A stretch of DNA of 64,000 nucleotides from the NCBI GenBank assembly GCA_002104985.1, contig MCGO01000099.1, forward strand, positions 62,001-126,000, read 5' to 3'. Origin of the DNA: Rhizoclosmatium globosum. Its lineage: Eukaryota > Chytridiomycota > Chytridiomycetes > Chytridiales > Chytriomycetaceae. The notes under the pieces were generated by a model. It did not search any database, had not been told where the DNA came from, and was given only the letters and a program-made list of their open reading frames with translations. Made by a program: the position numbers and the translations under genes. The first letter of the stretch is position 1; each line of letters begins with the position of its first letter. Of this stretch, positions 10,247-22,100 are shown piece by piece.

Positions 10247-11916
10247 ATGAAACTCACGCCTCGAAACCCCCTCCGCCAATACCCTCTTGCATGCATCGCA
10301 ATCATTGCAATCATCCTTCTCTCTCTATGTAAGACCTTTGAAACCGTTACTACCGCATCAAACTCATACTCACACCCTCCAACAAAAGACCAATTTACCT
10401 TCCTGATATCAACATCACCCAAACAAAAACCCTCCCATCCCTCAAAACGAGATCCATCAGAAGACTCAATACACATTGAAAACTTCAAGCCAGGAAACAG
10501 ACGCATCCCCAAACTCATTCATCAGTCTTGGAAGACAAAAGATGTGCCCTCAGTATGTCTCCTTTTCCCTTCACTCTATCTTTGGAAACCCCTTTCTTTC
10601 TGGGTGACTCAAATCGGCATTATGCTCATGCACATCTCTGTTTTTTGATTATCCACTAGAAATACCTCAATTGGACGCTTTCTTGGCAGACTCTGAATCC
10701 AGAGTATGAGTATCGATTGTGGACGGATCAAGAGAACAGGGATCTTGTTCGCTTACATTGTTAGTATACTCTCTTACAGAAGAGTCTGAGTGATTGAGCG
10801 ACGCCATGGCTGTCGAGGAATGAGAGTGATGGAGAAAGGGGAAGAGTGTGTGGAACTGAGCCCTGACGTGTGACCGTAACAAACAACCTTTTACGTGAAA
10901 AGAGTTCGTTTTAAGAATGATCTCGAACAATCAGATGCTTTCTTGAAAGGCATTGAATTCAGAGTCTGAATATTGACGCTGGACGGATCAGAAACCTGTA
11001 TCTCGTGTGGATCCGTTGTGATTAACGATCTATTGGATGAATTGAAGAGGAATTGGGTGGTGATTTAGAGTGTGCGATTTTTCAGATTGCACTTGCAGTG
11101 TTGAGCGGCTGAGCGAAAGAAAGAAAGTTGAGGATAGTTCGAACGTCACAATAGCGATATCAAGGAATCGAGATTGGAGGGTGAATTTTGCCAGAAAAGT
11201 CCCAAAATGGAGTGTCTCTTGGATTTAAGAACTGATGAATTTTTAGATCCATGGTTCCTCGAAACATTCGACGCATTCCCAGACCCAATCATGCGAGCTG
11301 ATGCATCCCGCGTATTTTACATGCACAAATATGGCGGAGTCTATGCAGACCTTGACTTTGAATGCCTTAAACCTCTTGGTACAGTTTTCCCACTTCTATC
11401 CCCCCTCGTCTCCTCCTCTAAAAGACTGTAAACAGATCCTCTTCTCGCATCTCACCATTCAGTCCTCGGCTCCATGTCCGTCGGCCTGAACGTATTCCTG
11501 CATGCCCACTCGATTCCAAATGCATGGATGTCCTCGAAACCGGGACACCCGCTCTGGATGTCGTGTGCAAAGAGAATGATGCAGAACTCGAAAGGTTCTG
11601 TGGAACAAATTACGGGTCCGGCGATGTTGTATCGATGTGTGAAGGAATATAGCAAGTCGAAAGCGAGTCGGTTGGAGCCTGTTTACGTTGCGCCACCAGG
11701 TAAGGGCGAATAATGATGACTCGAAACTGACAACTCAAATCAGAATATATATTTCCGTTCTCGTGGACACAGATGCAGACGAGGGAGCTTTTGGAGGCGT
11801 GTTATGCTATGAGATCACATGCGTTGAATACGACAAAGTGTTTGGACTATGTGGATCCAGAGAGGAAGGCATTTGCAATCACATATTGGGGGCATTCTTG
11901 GGCACCTGCATATTGA
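10247..11916 (+). CDS. GT32-family (DXD) glycosyltransferase, type II membrane
   Basis: Five exons: 10247-10552, 10660-10759, 11247-11378, 11436 to about 11700, and about 11745-11916. A hydrophobic segment at residues 14-28 acts as signal anchor, placing the enzyme in the Golgi or ER lumen. Then come RIPKLIHQSWKTKDVP, YPWFLETFDAFPDPIMRADA (junction formed exactly by splicing out the 487-bp intron), YGGVYADLDFECL with the DXD metal and sugar-nucleotide site, and a C-terminal ITYWGHSW typical of this family. GT32 enzymes transfer mannose or related sugars to glycoproteins or sphingolipids; the exact acceptor cannot be told. The 10760-11246 intron is far longer than the others and contains a decayed copy of exon 2. 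Confidence 0.85.
10932..11025 (+). pseudogene. Decayed duplicate of GT32 exon 2 inside intron 2
   Basis: This segment aligns with exon 2 (10674-10770) by eye over about 90 bases: GATGCTTTCTTG, CAGAGTCTGAATAT and CTGGACGGATCAG match GACGCTTTCTTG, CAGAGTATGAGTAT and GTGGACGGATCAAG. Stops and indels destroy the frame, so it cannot serve as an alternative exon now. Confidence 0.6.
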
Positions 11917-12060
11917 ACTAAACGGGGAACTCCAACGCTATGTATATTTGCTACAAATACTCCATATAGTAATACGATAAAGAAATCATCAGAAAAGATG
12001 CATTCTATTTTTATTTTTGTCGGTGTAACACAAATATCTCCAAAAAAAATAATCAATCCA

Positions 12061-14263
12061 ATGTCTGATCCAGAGCTGGCAGCAAAGTGTCCCGGCAGTC
12101 TCAACATGCACACGATCTTCCGTCTCCGTGGCGGTTGGTGCAAAGTAGTTCGAGCAGTAAGCACGCAGTCCCTTCACCCTTCAACCAAGAACCTGAAACA
12201 CCAACCTATAACCCACACCTAGGATGACTCCACAGCCTACCACCAAACCCTCAACAAAGTGAAGCTAGTCGTAATCCTCGGCTCCCTCCAACACCAACAA
12301 GCTCTCATCGAACGCATGGTTGAAATCGACATGGAAGTGGACAGACTTGAAAACGCCGCCAATCAATCGGATACCTTGAAAGCCGAAGAGAAACCTGTCT
12401 CCGCAGACGACCCAAACTGTGCCTGGGATGGAATGCTCCAAACTTCAAAGCAGAGACGGATTGACTTGCTTCGTGCAGAGGGAAAGACTAGGACTGAGGA
12501 GCTTATGTTCATTAGAGAGAACTGCAAGATTGATGACGATGCTCATGATGAAGAAGACGATTTGGAGATTCCGGGTCTGTTGGGGGGTACGAGACATGCA
12601 CCTGAAATCGGATCTTCTGAGGCAGTTGAGTGTTTTTTGGTTGTTATGGATCATAGGGAAGGTATCACTAAAAAAGCTGCTGAACAGAGCTCCAGTGAAT
12701 CAACAGCTATTTCAGACTCGACTACTGATCTTGGTATTCCTATCGGCGAAGTCATTCGAGTTACGCATGAAACGTTTGGTGAAGTTGGAATGATGAGAGA
12801 GTATTCCATAAAGTCCAAAGAAAAGCTCTTCCGTAAGCCCAAGATTCGTCAATATTTCAATGGTCCCGTTTTGCATCGAAGCACGCAGGAGATGCGGTCG
12901 ACTTGGTATGAGATGTTTGTGGACTTACTGTACGTCGGAATCTTCACGAAAGCCGGCCTCTTTATCAGCAGTGAGCAGTCTTGGGAATCGTTTACAAAGT
13001 TCGTTTTTGTGATGGTACCTTTGATTTCACACTGGCAAAACTTTACATGGTACAACAATGGTGTTTCGCATGAGGATTTATATATGAAGGTGAGGACAGC
13101 GATATTATTAGCCATTGAACTTAATTTTTGCCTAGTTCCACTTCCTGTTCATCTGTATCTCTGCAATGGTCATGGGTAACACCTTGGTCAACACTTTCGA
13201 CCCAAACCCAGAATCCAACACATCTGCCATTTTCCTCCTATCATACATATGTGCTCGTGTATACATCCACTTTGCCCAGTTTATTGTCTGCTTCGTATTC
13301 GATCGTCGTTTCTCAAAGTCAATGACACCAGTCCTCATCTTCCGTGCAATCTCCATAGTGCCTCATGCAATTATTCTGGCGTTTCCAACCAATGGCACCT
13401 CTGAGCGAGACAATACGCGTTGGGGCCTATGGTGGTTCGGCACAGTTACGGAGCTCATCCATCCTTTCATCTCACTCCCTATAATGAGAGCACTCCCCAA
13501 CGCAAACTACAGAGTCGCCATCAACATTGAGCATCTCGCAGAACGCACTGGAATCTTATACACATACGCACTCGGTGTAGTCGCCGTCACATTCCTATAC
13601 GACACGAAATCTCAACACATCCAACTCGTAATGGGCGTCATGATCCTCGCCCTCATTATCGGAAACAACTTAAACCATCTCTACTTCCGCCACGAATCCG
13701 GAAACCATTTCAAACACGCAATGCGTCGCGCTTGGTACACAGGATTAGGCTGGACATTCATCCATTACCCGTTAGTCATCGCAACACTCAGTCTCGGAGC
13801 AGTCATGTCAGTCATGATCACCGTTCGCTTCAACCAAGCCGAAAACATTGTTGACTCTCCCGTCGCCCTCAAAAACGAGTGGAAGAACATTTACTTTGTC
13901 AGTCTTGGCACTATTTACTTCTGCTTCATGTCCTTGGGCCTGCTTCATCAGAACCAGCCACCGACTCCTAAAAAAACGAAGGAGGAGAAACAGGCTTTGA
14001 CGGATGAGAGTGAGACGAAAGTCAAGACCAAGAAACTCAAAATTCGTACTAGAATGCCTAATTTGTCGCAGGAAAAGCGGTGTATTGTTATTCTTGCGTT
14101 AACCATGGTTATTGTGGTGGTCGGCGTCGCGGTTCCGGAACGATCTTGGAGTGTTGAGGGAATGTTTGGATTTGGTGCTGGTATAACCTCGTTCAGTGTG
14201 TTCATGATGGAATGGGCTATTTTGAAGAAGGCAAAAGGACCAAAGCAGGTCGTCGAGTTATGA
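12061..14263 (+). CDS. LtrA-family (low temperature requirement A) membrane protein
   Basis: Three exons. Exon 1 starts at ATG 12061 and ends before GTAAGC near 12157; exon 2 begins GATGACTCC near 12222 and ends at LYMK before 13091; exon 3 starts FHFLFICISAMV at 13136. The N-terminal 280 residues are soluble and acidic. The segment TWYEMFVDLLYVGIFTKAGL marks the start of the LtrA domain, followed by about ten hydrophobic helices with conserved ERTGILYTYALGVV and a C-terminal helix pair after a lysine-rich cytoplasmic loop. LtrA proteins are widespread in bacteria and fungi; the biochemical role is not established. The long cytosolic N-terminus carries several Ser/Thr-acidic stretches that could be phosphorylated. 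The gene stops 25 bp before the end of the convergent seven-TM gene. Confidence 0.8.
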
Positions 14264-14287
14264 ATAAAGTAAGGTCTTTATTTATCC

Positions 14288-15472
14288 TTATTTTCTTTCA
14301 AGACTGGGATCATGACCTTGGAATGATGGATGTCGAATCTGAGGAACGTTAGGGATTTCAGGTTGACTATCTTTTCGCGTAAGATCTTGAAACGATCTTT
14401 GATGACTCCCTTTTCGCGTAAACTCGTGAATTGAAATCTTACTAGCTTTCCTTGATAAATCAATTTCCGAAAGTGACTTTTGACTTCCCTTCCGAGAGCT
14501 ATGCTTGCTGTCAGCCAATGAATTATTGCTGCTTTTTCGTGATGGTTTGGACTGATCCATTTGATTTTGGACTGTGCTTCCCTTTCCTGTAAATACATTG
14601 AGTGACCCACGACTTCCACCATCGGAAGCTGCAGATTTCGCCTGTTCTAAATAATTGCGGAACAATGCAAATCGCATACTTGTAATTACTAATCCTGTTC
14701 CAAACGCAGCCACATCCATCAAACTTCGTATCGCCAAATACGCAACAAACCAAGAATCCGCTTCATTTGAAATAATCCGACAAGCAAATGCAACACTGAA
14801 TAAGATTATAGTTGTTAAGTTGGCGAGACAACCATAGTATCCATATCGCGCAATAATCTTCAACTGTGGATTGATTTGCAAGTCGACCTCTTTCATATCT
14901 GCCTTCAAACTGCGAATATACAGCGAGAACGACGCGACAAAGAACAAATCCATAAAACACATCAGAAGTCCTCCAACACCATACGTCACCAACACATTAA
15001 CATCCGTCATCCCTCCATCCGCAGCACTCACAAAAATAGGCGTCAATCCAACAACAACCTGCAAATAGATAAGTATCTGCAACCCCTTCACAACAACCGG
15101 AGACCACTGCCTCTTCAAAATATCTACACTCCTATCAAACGAAAACGCAAGATACGAGTATTCCACCAGCGTCAACGAAATCGTACTGGCGATCCACATG
15201 GGTTTACAAGCAAGTCCATTTACCGTCCATATACTGATTGATGCTGCATCAACGCCGCCACCAGTCCACATTAGCAGTAAAAACGTGTTTGATCGCGTAA
15301 AGAAATTTGAAAACGTCAACGGTTGATGTCGTCCAGGGAGTTCAACGCGAATGAGGAATATGATGAATAAAAACAGAATAAGAAACGAAAGACCCGAGAC
15401 GATTGCGGGAATGATGTACGCGATGGAAGAGAAGGCAGATATAGTGGATTCCAAAACTGTCATTGTCGTCAC
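14288..15472 (-). CDS. Seven-transmembrane receptor-like protein with RKxS-repeat tail
   Basis: Single-exon protein of 394 residues. Seven hydrophobic segments occupy about residues 13-270, with an extracellular-type short N-terminus and a long cytoplasmic tail, the layout of a G-protein-coupled receptor. I do not recognise a named family motif (no DRY, no Ste2/Ste3 signature). The tail from about residue 290 carries repeated basophilic-kinase sites: SRKSS, SRKGS, SRKAS, TRKGS and TRKDS, consistent with protein kinase A/C-type phosphorylation and receptor desensitisation (inference). A candidate secreted-peptide ORF lies 150-320 bp upstream on the same strand. A related architecture occurs at 48157-49091. 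It may instead be a non-receptor seven-TM protein. Confidence 0.7.
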   Translation of the reverse strand: MTTMTVLESTISAFSSIAYIIPAIVSGLSFLILFLFIIFLIRVELPGRHQPLTFSNFFTRSNTFLLLMWTGGGVDAASISIWTVNGLACKPMWIASTISLTLVEYSYLAFSFDRSVDILKRQWSPVVVKGLQILIYLQVVVGLTPIFVSAADGGMTDVNVLVTYGVGGLLMCFMDLFFVASFSLYIRSLKADMKEVDLQINPQLKIIARYGYYGCLANLTTIILFSVAFACRIISNEADSWFVAYLAIRSLMDVAAFGTGLVITSMRFALFRNYLEQAKSAASDGGSRGSLNVFTGKGSTVQNQMDQSKPSRKSSNNSLADSKHSSRKGSQKSLSEIDLSRKASKISIHEFTRKGSHQRSFQDLTRKDSQPEIPNVPQIRHPSFQGHDPSLERK

Positions 15473-15618
15473 GGTGGTCCAAGTTTTTCTTTGTTCAAAA
15501 CAATGGAATGGATATCCACACGAGTAATTGGTGTATCAATGATAAGCTTTATGTCTAATCATTTTATTCTGAGTGCTGAGAAATGTCAACTTTCCCTCCC
15601 TTTCCTCGAAGCAGAATA

Positions 15619-15795
15619 CTAGCGTTTACTTATGTGCATCGTATTTTGTTGTTGCGGGACTGTATAGGTTTGACGATGTGTGTATTTGACTCTACCATGG
15701 CCATGTGGTCGCTTTCGAGTGTGGACTTTAGAAGCCATCCCCGCAACAGATTCAACACCTATTAGAGCCAGAGCTAATAGTCCAAGTATGTTCAT
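15619..15795 (-). CDS. Candidate small secreted peptide precursor (58 residues)
   Basis: Uninterrupted ATG-to-TAG frame. Residues 1-19 (MNILGLLALALIGVESVAG) have the pattern of a cleavable signal peptide. RKR follows at residues 27-29 and the protein ends with KR at 57-58, so a 27-residue basic, His/Gln-rich peptide (30-56) would be framed by dibasic kexin-type sites. No cysteines, no membrane segment after the signal. It sits upstream of a seven-TM receptor-like gene on the same strand, and the window also encodes a kexin. This layout is what a pheromone or peptide-hormone precursor would show, but a frame this short can arise by chance and there is only one peptide copy. Confidence 0.4.
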   Translation of the reverse strand: MNILGLLALALIGVESVAGMASKVHTRKRPHGHGRVKYTHRQTYTVPQQQNTMHISKR

Positions 15796-16073
15796 TACAG
15801 TCTGGGGCCGCAGTGCGTTCTCTCACAGGCTCAAGTATCTGAAATTGTCACAAAATAGCCATCATAAACACTGAGTTGTTAAATTTGATTTCTAAATTGA
15901 ATGCGCTTAGGCGATGTACAGGTAGCAGAAGCCCTTCTTTTTCGTTCATTGAAATAAAATGTTACACAGTTCCACCTGGAAACTTGGCAAATAACGAGAG
16001 ATAATGTTTATACAAAAATTAATTTATATATCCATGAACCTACAATGTCATGAACAACTCGAAAGAAAAATCC

Positions 16074-18591
16074 TCAAGAAAACTTCCCTTCCAACTTCAT
16101 AATTTCACGCATGAGCTGCTTCTCCTCTTCATCCAGTGTGTCAATTTCAAACTTGATCTTTTCTTGATCCATTTCACCCAAATCTGGCATTTGAAGTTGC
16201 CAAGGTTTTACGTCTCCTGGTGGGATAGAAGCTGCTTCAGACATATTCTTGAGGGAAGCAGATGGCTCAGGATCAGGTTGAGGCTCAAGTTGGACTGATG
16301 TAGGTTCAGCTGCTTTGGCAAGTGGTTCGACTTCAGTAGTTTCAGTGTGAACGCGTGCCATCAGTTGACTAGTGATTCCCCGGAATCTTTGTTCCAACTC
16401 ACTCAAGTCCTCTCGCTTTTTCCCAGTCACGCTGGTGTTGGCAGCTGAGCATTCAACAGGGTCAGCTCGGATACCACCTCGATACTCGCCACCATCACCA
16501 ACCAACCCTTCTCTTCTTGGCGACACTTGTTTCCACACAACATCAACATTGCAGCTAGTATTCGCATTGGCGCTGGAGGCATTTGTGGCAATTGAATCCA
16601 CAACTTCCACTCTTCCAACACTCGCTTCATGAGTAACAGCTACCACCTCATCTCCACCCTTCTCTCCTAAATCAGTCATCTCACCAATTACCACGTCTTT
16701 AGGCTCTTTCCACACATTTGCCTCGACATCCTCTCGCGACTCCTCCCGCATTGAAGCAAACACATCGGGAATACCAGCTCCCACATACGCACTCTTACTA
16801 GAATCCACGGTAATCCCCAAAACCTCAAACGGATCCGGCAACAACCCTCTCCCCACTACTCCCGCCCCACCAAAAACAGGCAACTTTGTCTTCCCCGCCG
16901 ATCGCGGACTCTCAACAACAACCGGCGGCGCATACCGAGGAGGTGTTGTCATCACATCGGTTTTCACTGATTCTACGGTGACATCCGAGATTGAGCAAGT
17001 GCCAGTGTTATTGGCTGATTTCATATCAGGACCACCAATACCACCGTCATCTTCAATGACTTCTTGAAACCGATGCATCAAGTTCCCACCACCACCAGTA
17101 CCACTAGCAGAAGCACGCAGTTGACCGCGACCAGGCGTTTGTTGAGCTCGACCGGGCGTCGCAAGCATATCCATGACAGCCATACCAATACTTCGCGCTT
17201 TCGTTTGTTCAAGAACACGTCGCGGGGTATGTAGAATCTGCGGGGCGGATGTAGAAGTGGCGCTGGATGTTCTGTAGAGAGAGGTAGACGCGACAGCTTC
17301 CGTGAGGAGGGTTGAAGAAAGGTCTTGAGGGGTAGGAGTTGGTTGTGGGAGTGAGTTTTGCGTTGATGAATTAGTTTGTGGTTGTGGATGATGGTTCATT
17401 GCGTTGTTGTTTGTAATAGGAACGCGTTGTGGTGGTTTGAGAGGGGTTGGTGGAAGCGGAACTAAACCGGCTGCAGCTGCGTTGAACGTAGGACGTGATG
17501 CTAATTGCGGGAATGGAGCTTCATTGGAGTAATTATTTATGGATTGATGTTGCTGATGGCGTTGAGGTCCTTGAAGATGTTGGGACGTCTGACTACTTGT
17601 TGAATAATCGTCTACAACGCGTTGTGCAGGTCGAGACGACATTGATAAACTCTCTCTATAATTAGTCATGGACTCGTCTGGTTGTTGGTGCATCTAGTAT
17701 TGGGATAAGTGATTAGCCAAGCACCATCAATTCATATCGCTTACTATCGGAACTGTAGCATTAGGATTCTTCTTAATAACTCGCACTGGTCCTGCGTAGA
17801 TAGAAGCGCGTTTTCTGACTGATTCGCCATCCTCTTGCTGCGCAAATCTAGTTAGCATGAGTTCTGTGCCGACTAAGAACACACCAATGCTCGCGACTGA
17901 GACCCCGCAAATGTAGTGTTTCTTCGACCTGCTCCAGCTACAGGCCTCGATGTGGCTGATGGATTTGACGACTTCAGGGCCGAGTTTCGAGAATCCAAAT
18001 CCTTTGTTGAATCGGCGCCAAGAATATCGTCCAGATTGACCGTTCCAAAGCTATCATCCTGAATCTGCGAACGAGCAGCTACAGACACAGGTTTCCTGGC
18101 TGGTGCTTGATTGTTTCTGACAGGATTCTGGGTTGTTGAAGGAGCAGGCCTTTGAATCTGAGTTGAAGAAATCTGTTTAGACTGAGCAACGACGCGCGGC
18201 TTTGCAGAAATTGAAGATCGAATTGGTGGAGCCGATGCCGTGGTTGAAGTCGAAGTTGGATTTTGGCGTCTCTGCGAAAAGGGAAGCGATGCGAGTGGGG
18301 CAGTTGGTCGTGTTTGTGTTTTTGAGAGGGACGAGTGTGGTTTGGTGGAAGTTGTTGTTGAAGTTGAAGATGTTGTTGAAGTTGAAGTGGATTGCTTTGG
18401 CTTTGGCTTTGAAGACTGGTTTGGTTAAGACGGAGTATTAGCACAGCATCAGTCACCGCAACACTGACACTCACTGCCGCCGATGACGTAGCACTAGTTG
18501 TCTTACTGCTGCTCGTGTTCTCTTTGCCGCTGTTGATGCGTGTTTTGGTGGCGGTTGCGGTGCGGTGCGTGGCCGATGATGCAAATGACAT
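16074..18591 (-). CDS. Large disordered protein, unknown function
   Basis: At least four exons: a Ser/Thr-rich N-terminus starting MSFASSATHRTA at 18591, a long Ser/Pro/Gln segment with GTVNLDDILGADS, a short exon with RKRASIYAGPVRVIKK, and a 540-residue last exon beginning MHQQPDESM at 17693. Most of the protein is low complexity and probably unstructured. Two parts look conserved: TPRRVLEQTKARSIGMAVMD with a nearby TPGR pair, and a C-terminal coiled-coil segment (DLGEMDQEKIKFEIDTLDEE, ending MKLEGKFS). TPR/TPGR sites resemble proline-directed kinase sites, so a cell-cycle or cytoskeletal adaptor is possible, but that is only a guess. One junction near 17840-17880 is uncertain: the only in-frame intron I find there is about 35 bp. 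Confidence 0.6.
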
Positions 18592-19177
18592 TTCTTGCTT
18601 TCTTTCTGGTTTCGGACAGATTCAGGTCAAGGAAAAGGGAAGACAACGACAGACTGCTGCTCGAAATACACCTAAATACACATTGATTGATAAACTGGAC
18701 AATGCGCCACGTTTATTGGAGTTGAAGCAAAATAATAGATTCATTCTCCTCGACTATTGCTACTCTGCAAATTGACAATGACGGTTCATAAGCTATTTCA
18801 ACAACTGTCGTACAACAAAATTCTGGAGCATCAAAAACTAAGGTATTGCCGAGGTTGCTATTTTTCCGTTAATTCTGTCTGGAATATGAGGTAATTGGAT
18901 CTAAAATGTCTAGCTTGAGTTTACAGTGGATATTTTAACCCTTATCGATTTAGACACTGAGAAAATGCCAAGACTTCAATTTACGTGATAACATTGTTGG
19001 GAACAACAAATAGAACCAAGAATTGCAGAACAGTTTCGCCGGAACTACCATGCAACGATCAATTTACATTCAAGTTATCTTTGGTTGATAATATCAGTCA
19101 TATTGAATGAGATGGAGATCTGGTTCAAGATTGAAACATATTTTCTCCTCAAGCTTCCATCTTCCCGTCCAAGAGAC
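18592..19177. other. Divergent intergenic region
   Basis: Holds the 5' flanks of the disordered-protein gene (minus) and the LRR gene (plus). AT-rich with no further gene visible. Confidence 0.5.
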
Positions 19178-22100
19178 ATGAAAACCTTCATGTTGGCAAT
19201 CATCGTTGCGCTTGCAAGGCTTGTTGCTTCAGTAGGAAGTGGCGGATTAGACTGTGCAGTTGCCCATGCGATATGGCCGGAAGTTTTCAATGATACGGCC
19301 AATTGTTGTGATGTTCTTGACATCAACAACGCTACTGCTACAAACGCATATGTTTCTTGCACAAATCAACGCATTGATACACTGTGAGTGGTATGTTCTC
19401 AGCAATACCGAAGCGTTTACAAATCCTTTCAAGTGTGTTTGCGAACTCCACCCTTCAGTCTCGCGATATTCCCGATTTTACTCTGCTGACAGCTTTAACG
19501 TATTTGTGCGTGATGCTTATATAGTTAGGGATGTGTGCCTAACATACAATTAAGGAACGTGAGCTCCAACGGATTCACGGGGCCTCTGACCACACTTACC
19601 AACCTGTCCTCCAACATTGAAGTTATGTAGGTCTTGCTTTCGTTTTTTTAGCTCGAGCTGATTTTCGGGGTAGCGATGTTTCCTGTAACAAACTAACAGG
19701 ATCTATCCCTGACTGGTCTGTGGGGGCATATTCCAACTTTGCTTACTTGTAAGTATCTCGTTGCACTTGTTTCTGGGTGGGTTATTAATTTTCGACCAGG
19801 GATGTTGAAGACAACGAAATCAGCGGTTCTTTGCCAATGTTTTGGCCTGACTCCCTCACAGAGATTTACTTAAGTAATAACTATCAGATTATGGGATCAC
19901 TTCCTACTTTCCCAAGTAACCTTCAAGTGTTGTAAGTGGAATTTGAAAATAGATTTTTCTGAAAGTAAGTTTGTCAGCGAATCCGAAGCAACAAATCTCA
20001 CAGGAAACCTGCCATTGTCTTTTCCAGTAAATTTGACAACATTTATTGTGAACGACAATCAAATCGAAGGCACAATACCCTCTTCGTTTTCAACATCCAA
20101 CCTCAGCATATTCCAAGTCGAAAACAACAAATTGAGTGGTTCAATTCCAAATTTACCAAAAACCTTACATCCATGCTCATGTAAATTAAAACTTGACGGA
20201 AACTGTTTTACGAATGCTGAAAATATGGGCGTAAAGAACGCGTTGAATTGCCCGGCAATTGAAACTGGTTTATCTGCAACTACCGGAACTGCTTCGATAA
20301 CTATTTTAAACACTTCAACTTTGTCAAGTTTGTCAAACTCATTGGTAATATTCAGCACATACTCTTCTGTGCCAGTAGGAACCACTTCCTTCACTTCTCC
20401 CAGTATCACTGGCAAATATATTTCAACAGAAACATTTTCAACGTCCACATTGACTTCAACTTCCAGTTCAACAACCCAATTGCCAACAGTTTTGACAACG
20501 TCATCTACAAATATTATCTCGACCGCTTCACATGTAATGACGTCATCTTCTACGCTGGCCTCATCTTCTTATAACCCCATTACAACAAAGGCAACTACGA
20601 CCGTTGCAGCTCAACCATCGCAATCCACAACTCAGGTTTCTTCTTATAATCCCATGACGACAAAGGCAACTACATCCGCTCCAGCTCAACCACCGCAATC
20701 ATCCACAATTCAGGTTTCGGCTCCTCTCAGCGCTGATGATATTGCGAATCAAATCGCGGCTGGTCCAATCCCCTCTTATTCCCCCCTCATCCCACTTGAT
20801 TCCAACACTGCACAGGTTGTCGTCGACAGTTTCTCGAATCTACTTGGGAAATCAAACAATGGATTGGAGCCTGTGTCTTTCACGAAATCTTTGGGATACG
20901 TATTGGGAACTTTGCAGCCTGGTTTGACTTTCAGTTTCGCTGGATATCCGTTGGCGGGGTCGTCGCAGGCAGGACAGGACCAGAATGGTGCTGCGTATAT
21001 ACTTTCGTTCAGTCAATATTCGGTGAGTTGTTTTCTTATTAAATAAGTTCTTGTATTTAAAAGTTCCAATGGTTAGATTAATGATGTGGTAACTTCTTCG
21101 TCGCGATCGGGTATCTTGACAACGTACAACGCAAGCGCTTTGGAGTTTTTGCTCCCTTTGGAAGTCGCCATTGCAACAGAGTGGATCGGAATGCAATTGT
21201 TGGCCAACAGCTCAAACATTGTCATCAGCATTAATACAGGACACACCTCGCTTGTGAATTTCAATGTAGCTATATCCAAGTCATCAAGAAAGAGAGCTCC
21301 TGGAATTCAGCCATATATTATTAATGGTGCTGCACCATTGATTCCTATTTTCCCACCTGCTGTTCCGAATCGGCCGTTAGTGAATGAAACCCATTCGGGT
21401 TTGACTGATCAAGACTTTGTAGATGTTGCAAAAAGCATCATTGTTCCTGTTTGTGCGCGCTCTTGTGAATCACAGGTACTGATAACATTGTGTCAGAAGC
21501 ATCTAATGAAACGCATCTCAGATTCCCAATTTTGCTGGATTCCTCGAAAGCGCCACTATTCAGACATTGAATTCAACCTGCCAGCTTGTCACTCACTCCA
21601 CATTCACTTCATATGTATCCTGCGCCTCTGCTCAGCCAGCGTGTCAAGTGCCTGGATCCTTTGGTGTTGCCTTAGCCATAGATTTCGCGAATCGTTTTGA
21701 AGTTACTTGCAAAGGGTTTATCCAACCAACTCCAAATGTCTTGGCAAAGAGCAGAACTCTCGAATTCAATTTCAATAACACTGCGAACCAACATATCATC
21801 AATTTTCAGTACTCTGTGACTGATATAACTAATGTGACGACATATGCTGGTCTTCCATACCCAGTGTTTAACGATGTTCGTGCTCGACGCGACTTGATTG
21901 ACATCACACCACTCAATTACGATGGATGTGGATCCGTCATCGCGCACATGAAATACGACATCTGTGAAGGAAACGTGATTGGCAGCAATGTTTGCAACGG
22001 AACCTTCACGCCTCACTTAAAGTTTCCTGAGTATGATTTGACCCAGATTCCAGGAAGTGGATACGATTCGCAGTCGTGCAAGGCGACGTCTGTGGGCAAT

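Noticed and set aside
12259..12261. GTG as a possible start for the LtrA-family gene
   Set aside because: An upstream exon with ATG at 12061 splices in frame and gives a better N-terminus.
20480..20720. Possible CRISPR-like or satellite repeat
   Set aside because: It is a coding 26-residue tandem repeat in the Ser/Thr stalk of the LRR protein.
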